Shown here piece after piece: positions 33,698 to 42,183 of a stretch of 42,709 nucleotides of DNA. The first letter of the stretch is position 1. Each line of letters opens with the position of its first letter. The stretch spans positions 1 through 42,709 of the forward strand of contig NZ_AKKE01000026.1 of NCBI RefSeq assembly GCF_000281975.1, written 5' to 3'. Below the pieces are notes generated by a model. It was given only the letters and a program-made list of their open reading frames with translations, did not search any database and was not told where the DNA came from. The position numbers and the translations under genes were made by a program. The DNA is from Novosphingobium sp. AP12 (GTDB lineage: Bacteria; Pseudomonadota; Alphaproteobacteria; Sphingomonadales; Sphingomonadaceae).

Positions 33698-34431
33698 CAG
33701 AGCTTGGCGTTCAGGAAAACTGCGAAGGCGTGACGCACGCGGTTTCGGCCCGGATCAAAGATTGTCTGATTGATGTAACCGGGCTCGACGCTGAGCTTGC
33801 CGGACAAAGGCAGGTGAACGCCGGCAAAGCTGATTAATTGACCGGGGCCGGACTGTCCTGACCAGACGGTGCTATTCAATCCGACGAAGACTTCGCTCCA
33901 TCCCACGAGGCGTCGAGATCCGCCGATTGGAACGTCGACACGTGCGAGACCTCGAACCCTCAGCCCCATTTCGCGCTCGCCCTCCCGGAAACGCTCCTCG
34001 AGACGGGTACGCAAGGTGAGCACGGGCTTATTGAAGTCATCTGTGGTGAGAACTGTCGCTTCTTCGACAATCCTATGCTCGTGAAAGTCGGATCCGACAT
34101 GATCGTCGGTCGCGAGATAGGTATAGCCTCCGCCTATCGAGAATCGGTTGGTCAGCCGGTAAGTAAGCGTAGGCCGGATCAGCAGAAGGCCGGTACGGGA
34201 TGCATCGTCTGTCAACTCAAGAAGAGCTTCGGCGCTAAAGTCAAGCTTGTCAGTCAGGCCAACCGTAACCTTGGGATCAATCCAGACCTGGCTATCGCCG
34301 TGTTCGGACTGCTGCGCCCGCGCGGACTCCGGAGCGAGCCCAGCTACGGTTCCAAAAAGCAGGACCAGCCATGACCAGCTAAAGCGGCCATGCCGCAGCC
34401 TGAAACGGCGGCCAGTTAACGGTTCAAGCAC
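33697..34431 (-). CDS. DUF2490 outer-membrane-type protein
   Basis: The 244-residue protein has an N-terminal signal peptide (hydrophobic part WSWLVLLFGTVAGLAPESARA, cleavage near residue 39) and then a beta-rich body: DSQVWIDPKVTVGLTDKLDF, TYRLTNRFSIGGGYTYLATD, TLRTRLEERFREGEREMGLR, GWSEVFVGLN, and an end with HAFAVFLNAKL. The alternating pattern, the LRTRLEERF segment and the size match DUF2490, a family of predicted small outer-membrane barrels of unknown function. It starts 9 bases beyond the stop of the molybdenum subunit gene on the same strand, so it is the last gene of the aldehyde oxidoreductase operon. It might pass substrate or product across the outer membrane; that is inference from position. 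Confidence 0.82.
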   Translation of the reverse strand: MLEPLTGRRFRLRHGRFSWSWLVLLFGTVAGLAPESARAQQSEHGDSQVWIDPKVTVGLTDKLDFSAEALLELTDDASRTGLLLIRPTLTYRLTNRFSIGGGYTYLATDDHVGSDFHEHRIVEEATVLTTDDFNKPVLTLRTRLEERFREGEREMGLRVRGLARVDVPIGGSRRLVGWSEVFVGLNSTVWSGQSGPGQLISFAGVHLPLSGKLSVEPGYINQTIFDPGRNRVRHAFAVFLNAKL

Positions 34432-34440
34432 CGGCAGCGG

Positions 34441-36651
34441 TCAGTCAGGCCGCGGCAGGTTGGCGAGATATTTATCAAGCGTAATCGGGTAGTCGCGTAT
34501 GCGCACCCCGGTCGCATTGTAGACTGCATTTGCGACCGCGGCCGCAACGCCGCAGATGCCAAGCTCACCAACTCCCTTCGCCTTCATCGGCGTCGACCAG
34601 GGATCGACCTTGTTGAGGAAGATCACCTCTTGGTGGGGGATGTCCGCATGAACCGGCACCTCGTATCCGGCAAGATCGTGATTAACAAAGAATCCGAAGC
34701 GCGTGTCGACGACCAACTCCTCCATCAGCGCGGCACCGGCGCCCATTGTCATCGCGCCAATCACCTGGCTTCGTGCTGTAATCGGGTTCAGGATTCGACC
34801 GGCATCGCAGACCGCGAGCATGCGGCGAATATGCGTCTCACCGGTGAAGCTATCGACTGCGACTTCGACGAAATGTCCGGCAAAGGTCGATTGCTGGGCA
34901 CGCTCCTCATATCCTTTGGCATAAACTATGCCGTCCTCAGCCAAGAGCTCGCCGCTCTGCACGGCCTCCTTGAGCGTGACACTGCGACTGCCCACCTGGA
35001 TTTTGCCGTTAACGAAAGTCGCATCTGCGGAGTCGAATCCAAGCCGCTCGAGAATTAGGCTCTGCAGTTTAATACACGCCGCATAGACGCCCGATGTGGA
35101 GTTCACCGCGCCGAACTGGCCGCCCGAACCTGCCGATACGGGAAAGTCCGAATCACCCAGCACGACGACGACGTCGGTCAGCTTCACGCCCATGGTTTCC
35201 GCCGCAGTCTGGGCGATTATGGTATAGCTTCCGGTCCCGATGTCGGTCATGTCGGTTTCGACAATGATTTTGCCATCGCGCCGAAGCCGGACGCGCGCGG
35301 CCGATGGTTGCAACTGATTGTTCCGGAAGCCGCCGGCCATACCCATCCCAATCAGCCATCGGCCTTCTCGCCGCGACGCCGGTTTGGCCGGTCGGTCGCT
35401 CCAGCCGAAGCGCTCGGCACCGGTCCGCAAGCATTCGACGAAATTGCGCTCCGAAAAATGTCGGTCCGGTTTAGTTGGATCAACTTGCGTGTCATTCATG
35501 ATGCGAAACACAACCGGGTCGAGGCCCAGTTTCTCTGCCATCTCGTCCATTGCAATCTCGAGGGCCATCAGCCCAGGTGCCTCTCCTGGCGCCCGCATTG
35601 CGTTGGCCTCCGGCAGATCGACCTGCGCCATCCGCAGATCGACCGCGACGTTGGCGCTTCCGTAAAACAAGGTGGTCTGCTGCACCGACCGCTCGGGCTT
35701 ACCGTTGGGGAGGTTGCCGGAGATACTGTCGTGAGCAATCGCGACGATCTTCCCGCTGCGCTCGGCACCAATCCGGATGCGCTGGCGAGTCGCGGCGCGA
35801 TGTGTGGTATTGTTGATGATTAGCGGCCTGTGCAACGCCAGCTTTACAGGCCGGCCGACCACTCGGGCCGCCAGTGCTGCGACCATGACATCGCTCCGCA
35901 CGAACAACTTCCCACCGAAGCCGCCGCCAATATATGGTGAGTCGATGCGCACCTGGTTAGGCTTTAGACCAAAGGCCTTGCAGAGATCGCGCTTCCCCCA
36001 GCCAATCATCTGGTTTGAGGTCCAGACGGTGAGTCGCCCTTTCTCCCAGGCAGCAATGGTTGCATGGGGCTCCATCATAGCGTGGCTGTGCCCGGGGGTG
36101 GTGTATTCCCTGTCGATCGTGACAGCCGCTTGCGCGAACGCGGATGGGAAATCCCCAACCGCACGTCGCTCACCCTCCTCGGGCGGTACGGAAACAGCGG
36201 TGTGCGCTGCGCGGTCGAGGCTGTACTCACCCTCCGACCGAGCATAGTCCACGCGAACGAGGGCCGCGGCCGCGCGCGCCTGTTCGAAGGTCTCGGCGAC
36301 TACGACGGCAATTGCCTGGTGATAGTGTTCAACCTTCGCTCCGCCGAACAGGTTCGCCGTATTCATGGGGCCGAGCGCGAGCGGGGAATAGTCTAGCGTG
36401 GAAACGGTACCGATCACGCCGGCGGCAGCGCGCGCCTCGCGCAGATCGATCGCCTTAATAGTGCCCTTTGCGATCGCTGCTCCAACAATGAAGCCATAGG
36501 CTTGGTCAGCGGCTACGTCATGCCGCTCATAGGCATAGGGCGCGGACCCCGTCGTTTTCAGGGGGCCGTCGATTCGCGTCGTCGGCTTGCCAACGATTTT
36601 CAGCTGATCGATCGCATTGTCGGGGGAGGGCGCGCTGAACTCCATTTTCAT
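34441..36651 (-). CDS. paoC: Aldehyde oxidoreductase molybdenum-binding subunit (PaoC/YagR-like)
   Basis: A 736-residue xanthine-dehydrogenase-family large subunit that binds molybdopterin cytosine dinucleotide and oxidises aldehydes to acids. Evidence includes [20 protein letters not shown] at the N terminus, the substrate/cofactor segment [57 protein letters not shown] and the catalytic Glu (E696) in [20 protein letters not shown]. Size and gene order match periplasmic E. coli PaoC. It overlaps the FAD subunit gene by 4 bases. No XdhC/PaoD-type insertion chaperone gene lies in the window, although such a factor is normally needed to mature the cofactor. Confidence 0.95.
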   Translation of the reverse strand: MKMEFSAPSPDNAIDQLKIVGKPTTRIDGPLKTTGSAPYAYERHDVAADQAYGFIVGAAIAKGTIKAIDLREARAAAGVIGTVSTLDYSPLALGPMNTANLFGGAKVEHYHQAIAVVVAETFEQARAAAALVRVDYARSEGEYSLDRAAHTAVSVPPEEGERRAVGDFPSAFAQAAVTIDREYTTPGHSHAMMEPHATIAAWEKGRLTVWTSNQMIGWGKRDLCKAFGLKPNQVRIDSPYIGGGFGGKLFVRSDVMVAALAARVVGRPVKLALHRPLIINNTTHRAATRQRIRIGAERSGKIVAIAHDSISGNLPNGKPERSVQQTTLFYGSANVAVDLRMAQVDLPEANAMRAPGEAPGLMALEIAMDEMAEKLGLDPVVFRIMNDTQVDPTKPDRHFSERNFVECLRTGAERFGWSDRPAKPASRREGRWLIGMGMAGGFRNNQLQPSAARVRLRRDGKIIVETDMTDIGTGSYTIIAQTAAETMGVKLTDVVVVLGDSDFPVSAGSGGQFGAVNSTSGVYAACIKLQSLILERLGFDSADATFVNGKIQVGSRSVTLKEAVQSGELLAEDGIVYAKGYEERAQQSTFAGHFVEVAVDSFTGETHIRRMLAVCDAGRILNPITARSQVIGAMTMGAGAALMEELVVDTRFGFFVNHDLAGYEVPVHADIPHQEVIFLNKVDPWSTPMKAKGVGELGICGVAAAVANAVYNATGVRIRDYPITLDKYLANLPRPD

Positions 36652-37598
36652 GCCCTCACTTCGTGAAGAATGCCCGCGAGCGTTCGCTCGACCAGGGCAA
36701 GTTTGAAATGATTGTCTTCGGTCGGTGCGGCGCCTGAGAGAAGGCTGTTCGCAAATGACTCTGAACTCCTTCTCAGGAGCGGCTCGGCCGCCTCAACGCG
36801 CCAAGGCTTCGGGGCGACGCCACCCACCGCGACGCGACCGCTTCCATCCCGCTGCAGCACGGCTGCTACTGACACCAACGCGAAAGCGTAGGATGCGCGG
36901 TCACGAACCTTGTGATAGACATGGCGGCCGCCCAGGGGGCGGGGAAGCTCTACGCCAGTGATGAGTTCGCCGGGTCGAAGTATAGTCTCAATATGCGGCG
37001 TCGTACCTGGGAGCTGATGGAAGTCAGCGATCGGAATCGATCTGACCGTCCCGACATCGTCAATTGTCTCCACCTTTGCATCGAGAAGCCGCATTGCGAC
37101 GGCCATATCGCTCGGATGCGTGGCGATGCAGCTTGTGCTGACCCCCATCAGACCCAAGCCGCGTGATGCTCCGCCAATGGCCCCGCATCCTGAGCCGGGC
37201 TGTCGCTTGTTACAAGGCTGGTTGGTGTCATAGAAATAGGGGCACCGTGTGCGCTGCAGAAGATTGCCCGCAGTTGTCGCTTTGTTTCTCAGTTGTCCGG
37301 ATGCGCCGGCCACGATCGCGCGGCTCAGCACGCCATAGTCGCGTTTGATCCGCGGATCTGCTGCCAGCACGGTGTTAGTCACAAGCGCGCCGATGCGCAG
37401 TCCCCCATCCGGCGTCGGTTCGATCTTGTTGAAGCCGAGATCCTGAACATCGACGAGATGTCCTGGCGTTTCGACTTGCAACTTCATGAGATCGAGCAGG
37501 TTAGTCCCGCCAGCAATGAAACGTCCGCCCGGTTTGCGCAGGACGGCCGCAACAGCATCTGCCGCGGTTCGTGGCCGCTCGTAGGTGAAGGGTTTCAT
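36648..37598 (-). CDS. paoB: Aldehyde oxidoreductase FAD/4Fe-4S subunit (PaoB/YagS-like)
   Basis: The ATG ending at 37598 overlaps the 2Fe-2S gene by 4 bases (ATGA) and gives 316 residues; the longer open frame is the neighbour read out of frame. FAD-binding motifs are [16 protein letters not shown] and [17 protein letters not shown] with [20 protein letters not shown]. As in E. coli PaoB there is an additional cysteine-rich insert: four Cys in [20 protein letters not shown], the ligand set for a 4Fe-4S cluster. The C-terminal CO-dehydrogenase-flavoprotein-type domain reads [20 protein letters not shown]. It passes electrons from the molybdenum centre to an acceptor. Confidence 0.95.
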   Translation of the reverse strand: MKPFTYERPRTAADAVAAVLRKPGGRFIAGGTNLLDLMKLQVETPGHLVDVQDLGFNKIEPTPDGGLRIGALVTNTVLAADPRIKRDYGVLSRAIVAGASGQLRNKATTAGNLLQRTRCPYFYDTNQPCNKRQPGSGCGAIGGASRGLGLMGVSTSCIATHPSDMAVAMRLLDAKVETIDDVGTVRSIPIADFHQLPGTTPHIETILRPGELITGVELPRPLGGRHVYHKVRDRASYAFALVSVAAVLQRDGSGRVAVGGVAPKPWRVEAAEPLLRRSSESFANSLLSGAAPTEDNHFKLALVERTLAGILHEVRA

Positions 37599-38230
37599 AC
37601 ATTGACTCCTGCGACTTCCGCCATTGCATCGGAGATGTTGGCGTAGGCACCGCACCGACAGATATTGCCGCTCATCCGCTCTCGCATTTCCGCGCGGCTG
37701 GGCACGCAAGTGGCCGTCAGATCTTCCGTGACATGGCTTGGGACTCCCGCCTCTATCTCTTTTAAAACCGCCACCGCTGAGCAAATCTGCCCCGGCGTAC
37801 AATATCCGCATTGAAAGCCGTCATGCTGCACGAAAGCACGTTGCATCGCGTGGAGATGATCCGGTGATCCCACCCCTTCGATCGTCGTGACGCGATCGCC
37901 TTCGTGCATTACTGCCAGCGAGAGGCAGCTGTTGATGCGAAACCCGTCGACCAGCACGGTGCATGCGCCGCATTGCCCGTGGTCGCAGCCCTTCTTCGTG
38001 CCAGTAAGCTGGAGATGTTCGCGCAGCGTATCGAGCAGGGTGGTACGCGGGTCGAGCGAGAGCGTGCGCGGCTCGCCATTAACGGTGAAGGACACGTCGT
38101 AGACAGGAATGTCCGCCTGGCGCCGTGGATGGCTGGGTTGCGCGTCAAGCATCGTCGCCATCGCTGCTGACGCCGATCCTCCGGCGAGAACACCCCGGCG
38201 TGAGACGCGCCATTTTCCAGATCCGTTCAT
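37595..38230 (-). CDS. paoA: Tat-exported 2Fe-2S subunit of aldehyde oxidoreductase (PaoA/YagT-like)
   Basis: The start at 38230 follows a strong GAGGAGGG; the open frame extends nine codons further (38257) without a better site. The 211-residue protein starts with a twin-arginine signal ([19 protein letters not shown]), which would carry the folded three-subunit complex to the periplasm as in E. coli PaoABC. Two 2Fe-2S clusters are indicated by the plant-ferredoxin motif ([18 protein letters not shown], then SCLSLA) and by the helical-domain motif ([15 protein letters not shown] with [11 protein letters not shown]). It is first in the run 2Fe-2S, FAD, Mo subunit, DUF2490, all overlapping or nearly so. 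Confidence 0.95.
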   Translation of the reverse strand: MNGSGKWRVSRRGVLAGGSASAAMATMLDAQPSHPRRQADIPVYDVSFTVNGEPRTLSLDPRTTLLDTLREHLQLTGTKKGCDHGQCGACTVLVDGFRINSCLSLAVMHEGDRVTTIEGVGSPDHLHAMQRAFVQHDGFQCGYCTPGQICSAVAVLKEIEAGVPSHVTEDLTATCVPSRAEMRERMSGNICRCGAYANISDAMAEVAGVNV

Positions 38231-38237
38231 AGTGACA

Positions 38238-38245
38238 CCCTCCTC
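38238..38245 (-). promoter_or_regulatory. Ribosome-binding site of paoA
   Basis: On the - strand this reads GAGGAGGG, 7 bases before the ATG at 38230, and decides the start over the in-frame ATG at 38257. Confidence 0.8.
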
Positions 38246-38343
38246 GGGTGAGAACATCTATCCTGTGTGACGCCCTCCCGCCTTGCAGCGGGACGGCGTG
38301 ACGAGATTGCGTACTGGCCGTCCAAGGCCACGGCGGCACGATC

Positions 38344-39204
38344 TCAGGCGCCCGCCATCTTGCGATGATGGGTCTCGTAGGCATGATCAAAGACCTGCTT
38401 CACAGGCGCGAGCGCCTGAACGAACTCGAGCTGCTCACCTTCCGGACCCTTGCAATAGATGAGCGACCAACCGTTGGACTTTCCTTCGGTAATCTTGTTG
38501 GTGTTGGCTGTGATGGGTGCGGACTTACGTTCCTGTTCCGTCTGGACCCGAATGGTACGGTTTGCGCGCACCTGCGTCATGCCGCGGCGCGCGGATTCTG
38601 CCTCAAGATCGGCGATGAACTTGTTGAAGTTGACGTCGTCGCGGATGTAGAAGCAGATGTGCATCGAGCGCGGATAAGCCGGGCTCATATGATCCCGCGG
38701 CTCCGCCCAACTGTCGCCTGTACCTTGCGGCTGTGTGGCATCGCGATACTGAAGTAGCTCGATCACCACATTGTCGAACGCAACGAAGCGGACGTCGAGT
38801 CGCTGGTCGCCCTCGCGAAGGTCGGGCACTCCGATGGTGCGCGGATCCACCTTCTCCTCGTTGGCGAGAATCTCCTGGTCCGCCATGATCGTGTTCTGGA
38901 TCTTGTCGCCGTGGAAATCGCCGTCGCGCATGACCTCAGTGCCGCCGAGCACTTCGGTGTAAAATTCGAAGGCGCGATCCATGTTGTGGACGGTGAGACC
39001 GAAGTGCTGGACGCCCTGCAGGCGAAAGGCGAGCGGCCCGTTGTCTCGGTTCCGGGTGCTGCTCGCCGGCGTAGCGGCAAGCGCGCTTTCCGAAACACCC
39101 CCGGCCGAAACGATCCCGGCGAGCGTCGCCGCGCCGATCGTCCGCATGACCTCTCGGCGGCTGGTCCCGGCCGGCACATCCTGTTGTTCGTCTTCAGAAG
39201 CCAT
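38344..39204 (-). CDS. Tat-exported VOC-family protein
   Basis: A 286-residue protein. Residues 14-45 look like a twin-arginine signal (TSRREVMRTIGAATLAGIVS then SALAATPAS), so it should be exported folded. The mature part has VOC modules: VQHFGLTVHNMDRAFEFYTE, FVAFDNVVIELLQYRD, SMHICFYIRDDVNFNKFIAD and EGEQLEFVQALAPVKQVFDH. Candidate metal ligands are the His in VQHFGLTV, the Glu in VVIELLQY, the His in SMHICFY and the Glu in QLEFVQ. AAGGAG precedes the ATG. It lies 113 bases upstream of paoA on the same strand and may be the first gene of that operon. Exported VOC proteins are uncommon; the substrate is unknown. Confidence 0.85.
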   Translation of the reverse strand: MASEDEQQDVPAGTSRREVMRTIGAATLAGIVSAGGVSESALAATPASSTRNRDNGPLAFRLQGVQHFGLTVHNMDRAFEFYTEVLGGTEVMRDGDFHGDKIQNTIMADQEILANEEKVDPRTIGVPDLREGDQRLDVRFVAFDNVVIELLQYRDATQPQGTGDSWAEPRDHMSPAYPRSMHICFYIRDDVNFNKFIADLEAESARRGMTQVRANRTIRVQTEQERKSAPITANTNKITEGKSNGWSLIYCKGPEGEQLEFVQALAPVKQVFDHAYETHHRKMAGA

Positions 39205-39611
39205 AAGTTTTCTCCTTTGCGCCCTTTCAGATGACGAGCGATCTCAGGCTTCGAAATTAGCGTCTCACTTCGCGAGGGCATCTAAATTGACATAAAGATG
39301 AGTAAAAGCTGCAGAGGGGGACTTTGATGCCTTCCCAGTCTGATGCAGGAATTCAGTTGGTCTCTGGCGGCGCTACTTCCCGCGCTAGGTTCCGTATTCC
39401 CGGCGCGTTGCGCCTCACAGCCCTCTATCTCAGCTTCGGATTCACCTTATTTAACCTTTGATAACCTCTCGCAGCTCATCATCGCGGGTATGAGAGTCGG
39501 CATGAGCCGGTGGCTGTGAAAGGGATGGTGCCCGCCTTCTGCGTGACATGACTCCTTTGCTCCTTCGGTAAGGCAAGCACCTATTATGGTGCTGGCTAAC
39601 GGAGGCCTACG
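39205..39611. promoter_or_regulatory. Divergent region between exported VOC gene and ATPase regulator
   Basis: About 400 bases with no credible gene. Near the + strand gene lies the palindrome AGCACC-TATTAT-GGTGCT (39576-39593), whose centre resembles a -10 box, 18 bases before the ATG. This could be an operator or a leader hairpin. GGAGG at 39601-39605 is the ribosome-binding site. The promoter of the - strand operon should lie at about 39205-39300 (AT-rich around 39283-39308). Confidence 0.45.
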
Positions 39612-40985
39612 ATGCTGATGGAGCCGACAGAAGAATGCTATGAGTTCGCCAGTTTTCGGCTCTATCCGAAGTTGCGAACGCTGAAGCAGGCGAAAGATAC
39701 GATCACGATCGGCGGGCGTGCATTCGATATGCTCCTCGCCCTGGTCTCGCAGGCCGGCGTCGTCGTCAGTCTTAGCGACCTCATGAAAGCAGTTTGGCCC
39801 CAGGTTACGGTCGAGGAAGCCAATCTCCGCGTCCAGATGGGGACGCTGCGCAAGATCCTCGCACAATGTGACGATGCACAGCGCGCGATTGAGACCATTC
39901 CGCTGCGCGGATACTGCTTCATCCTGCCTGTCCGTTATTACCCCCACGGAATGGAAACGCCGGCGAGTGCGACAACGCGCAGGCGCCCGCTCCCCACGCT
40001 GTTGAACCGGCCGATCGGTCGCGACGAGACGATCGAGGGCGTCCTCGACGCGCTTGCGGAGAACCGCTTGGTGACGCTTTCCGGACCCGGCGGTATCGGC
40101 AAAACGACCGTTGCGGTTGCGACCGCCAATCGATACGAGTTGGATCACGAGGGCAAGGTCGTTTTCATCGACCTGTCGCATGTCGTCGACGGCTTCGGGG
40201 CTGCGGAGGCCATTGCAGGCGCCCTGGGTCTGGACGCCGGGGAAGACCCGGTCAGCACGCTCTGTGTTGCGCTGGAAGGTTCCGACAGCCTCGTCGTCCT
40301 TGACACCTGCGAGCATATCGTCGAGCCCATTGCCGAGCTCGCCGAGCTGCTCCTCGCGCACTGCATCCGGCTGAAGCTCTTGGTGACGAGCCGGGAAGTG
40401 CTGCGCGCCGCCGGCGAATGGACCCTTCGATTGCTTCCGCTGACCTTCCCAGAAAAAGATGATCAGCTTCTCGATGCTCGCATCGATGAGTTTACCGCGA
40501 TGACGATGTTCATCGATCGGATCCGGTCGACAACGCCATTCTCGCCAGAGGCCCGGCATCTTCCAGTCGTCGGTGAAATCTGCCGCCGGCTGGACGGCAT
40601 TCCGCTTGCCCTCGAACTGGCTGCTGCCCGGGTTGCCGACCTTGGCCTACATGAGATTGCCGCCAACCTCGATGATTGCCTGACGATCCTCACCAGGGGA
40701 AGGCGGACTGCGCTTCCGCGGCATCGGACTCTCTCTGCAACGCTCGACTGGAGCTATAATCTTCTCTCTGGCCGCGAACAGCAGATGATGCAGCACCTCT
40801 CCAGCTACTCGGGATCCTTCGCGGCGAAAGAGGCGATCCAAAGCGCAAACGATGCAGGATGCGACGGCTCAGAAGACGCGCTTATCAGCCTGTTCGAGAA
40901 ATCGCTGCTAACGATCGACATGCGCGAAGATACGCTGACTTATCGTCTGCTCGACACGACCCGATCCTACGTCGCGAGCCTTTAA
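39612..40985 (+). CDS. Winged-helix/NB-ARC-type ATPase regulator, shortened
   Basis: A 457-residue regulator. The N terminus is a winged-helix domain (about 10-105, GGRAFDMLLALVSQAGVVVS, DLMKAVWPQVTVEEANLRVQ, IPLRGYCFILPV). A STAND-type ATPase follows (about 130-400) with Walker A GPGGIGKTT, Walker B SLVVLDTCEHI, the sensor LLVTSRE and the motif RLDGIPLALELAAARVADL. The winged-helix-like end reads LSATLDWSYNLLSGREQQMM and stops at YRLLDTTRSYVASL. Family members normally continue at this point into several hundred residues of helical repeats that sense a ligand. That part is absent here and I do not see it in other frames downstream. It may be a truncated regulator. It is divergent from the VOC/Pao operon and could control it. 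Confidence 0.88.
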   Translation: MLMEPTEECYEFASFRLYPKLRTLKQAKDTITIGGRAFDMLLALVSQAGVVVSLSDLMKAVWPQVTVEEANLRVQMGTLRKILAQCDDAQRAIETIPLRGYCFILPVRYYPHGMETPASATTRRRPLPTLLNRPIGRDETIEGVLDALAENRLVTLSGPGGIGKTTVAVATANRYELDHEGKVVFIDLSHVVDGFGAAEAIAGALGLDAGEDPVSTLCVALEGSDSLVVLDTCEHIVEPIAELAELLLAHCIRLKLLVTSREVLRAAGEWTLRLLPLTFPEKDDQLLDARIDEFTAMTMFIDRIRSTTPFSPEARHLPVVGEICRRLDGIPLALELAAARVADLGLHEIAANLDDCLTILTRGRRTALPRHRTLSATLDWSYNLLSGREQQMMQHLSSYSGSFAAKEAIQSANDAGCDGSEDALISLFEKSLLTIDMREDTLTYRLLDTTRSYVASL

Positions 40986-41285
40986 CGACACGTTCGGCAC
41001 CTGTTGTTGAAAATGATCTGCGCAGTATCGCGCATTATCTGTCTAAATATCCATTTTATAAAAGCAGGGAACCCGATTCGCTGTTCCAGCCATTGAACCG
41101 CACGGGTGGGTATTTGCCAGTTACCCGTTTGAGTGCGCTGGAGACCCGATCGGCTGCGTCTTTTGCAAGGATTTATTTGAAGCGGCGCCACCCCTGCGGT
41201 CAAAACGTGGATAAGTCCGAAGGCGGAGGCTGACGCTTCGTCACCGCCGCTTCGTTCGGACGCAACCAACCAGGGAGGGTTAGGC
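40986..41285. other. Intergenic region before cyoA
   Basis: Exactly 300 bases without a supported gene. Frames here do not read as helical repeats of the preceding regulator. An AT-rich patch at about 41030-41065 may hold the cyo promoter. GGGAGG at about 41272-41277 is the ribosome-binding site for the GTG start of cyoA. Confidence 0.45.
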
Positions 41286-42182
41286 GTGGCCGCGATGAGG
41301 TCGCTATTCACCCGCATATTGCTTCTCGCCCCCGGCCTCTGCGCTGTCAGCGGGTGCGGCGGCGTACTTGATCCGCAGGGACCAGTCGGCGAGGCGGAGC
41401 GCATCATCCTGCTCAACGCATCGGCGATCATGCTGGCAATCGTCATTCCGACGATCATCGCGACATTGGCCGTCGCCTGGTGGTTCAGGGCCTCGAACAC
41501 GCGCGCAATCTACCGCCCGGACTGGGAATATTCGGGCAGGATCGAGTTGATCGTCTGGGCGATTCCGATGATGGTCATTCTGCTTCTTGGCGGGATCACC
41601 TGGATCGGAAGCTACCACCTCGATCCGCCAGCGCCCATCGCTTCCGCCCGGAAGCCTATCAGGATCGAGGTCGTCTCGCTCGACTGGAAGTGGCTTTTCA
41701 TCTACCCGGACTACGGAGTCGCCTCGGTCAATCGGATCGTCGCCCCAGTTGGAACGCCCGTGAGCTTCCGGCTGACATCCGCAACCGTGATGAACAGCTT
41801 CTTCGTCCCGCAACTGGGGACGCAGATCTACACCATGCACGGCATGGCGACCCGCTTGCATCTACAGGCTGACAACAAAGGTAGTTTCCCGGGTTTATCG
41901 GCGCAATTCAGCGGTGATGGCTTCTCCGGGATGCGCTTCAGTTACGACTCTGTCGATCAGGCCGCGTTCGAGACGTGGTTGACGCAGGCCCGGGTCTCGG
42001 GGGAGGTGCTTGATGCCCGGAACTACAAGTTGTTGACTGGCAAGAGCTCCTATGTGCCGCCCTACACATACCGGGCCGTAAGACCGGGGCTTTTTGACGC
42101 GATTGTGGACGACATGGCGGAGCCCGCTCCTGGCCATCAGACTCCGCCGTCTTCGTCCCATCTTAAACCCTTGGAGAGCTGA
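41286..42182 (+). CDS. cyoA: Cytochrome o ubiquinol oxidase subunit II
   Basis: The GTG at 41286 is 8 bases after GGGAGG, a better distance than the in-frame ATG at 41295. The 298-residue protein has a lipoprotein signal peptide with VSGC (Cys24), then two membrane helices (about 42-65, [20 protein letters not shown]; about 85-105, [14 protein letters not shown]). The periplasmic cupredoxin domain follows ([40 protein letters not shown] and [11 protein letters not shown]). As expected for a quinol oxidase, the copper-A Cys/His set of cytochrome c oxidases is missing. It is followed after one base by cyoB. The complex reduces oxygen to water and pumps protons. Confidence 0.96.
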   Translation: MAAMRSLFTRILLLAPGLCAVSGCGGVLDPQGPVGEAERIILLNASAIMLAIVIPTIIATLAVAWWFRASNTRAIYRPDWEYSGRIELIVWAIPMMVILLLGGITWIGSYHLDPPAPIASARKPIRIEVVSLDWKWLFIYPDYGVASVNRIVAPVGTPVSFRLTSATVMNSFFVPQLGTQIYTMHGMATRLHLQADNKGSFPGLSAQFSGDGFSGMRFSYDSVDQAAFETWLTQARVSGEVLDARNYKLLTGKSSYVPPYTYRAVRPGLFDAIVDDMAEPAPGHQTPPSSSHLKPLES

Positions 42183-42183
42183 G

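Noticed and set aside
39447..40559. 370-codon open frame on the - strand
   Set aside because: Complement of the ATPase regulator, whose Walker motifs show the + strand to be coding.
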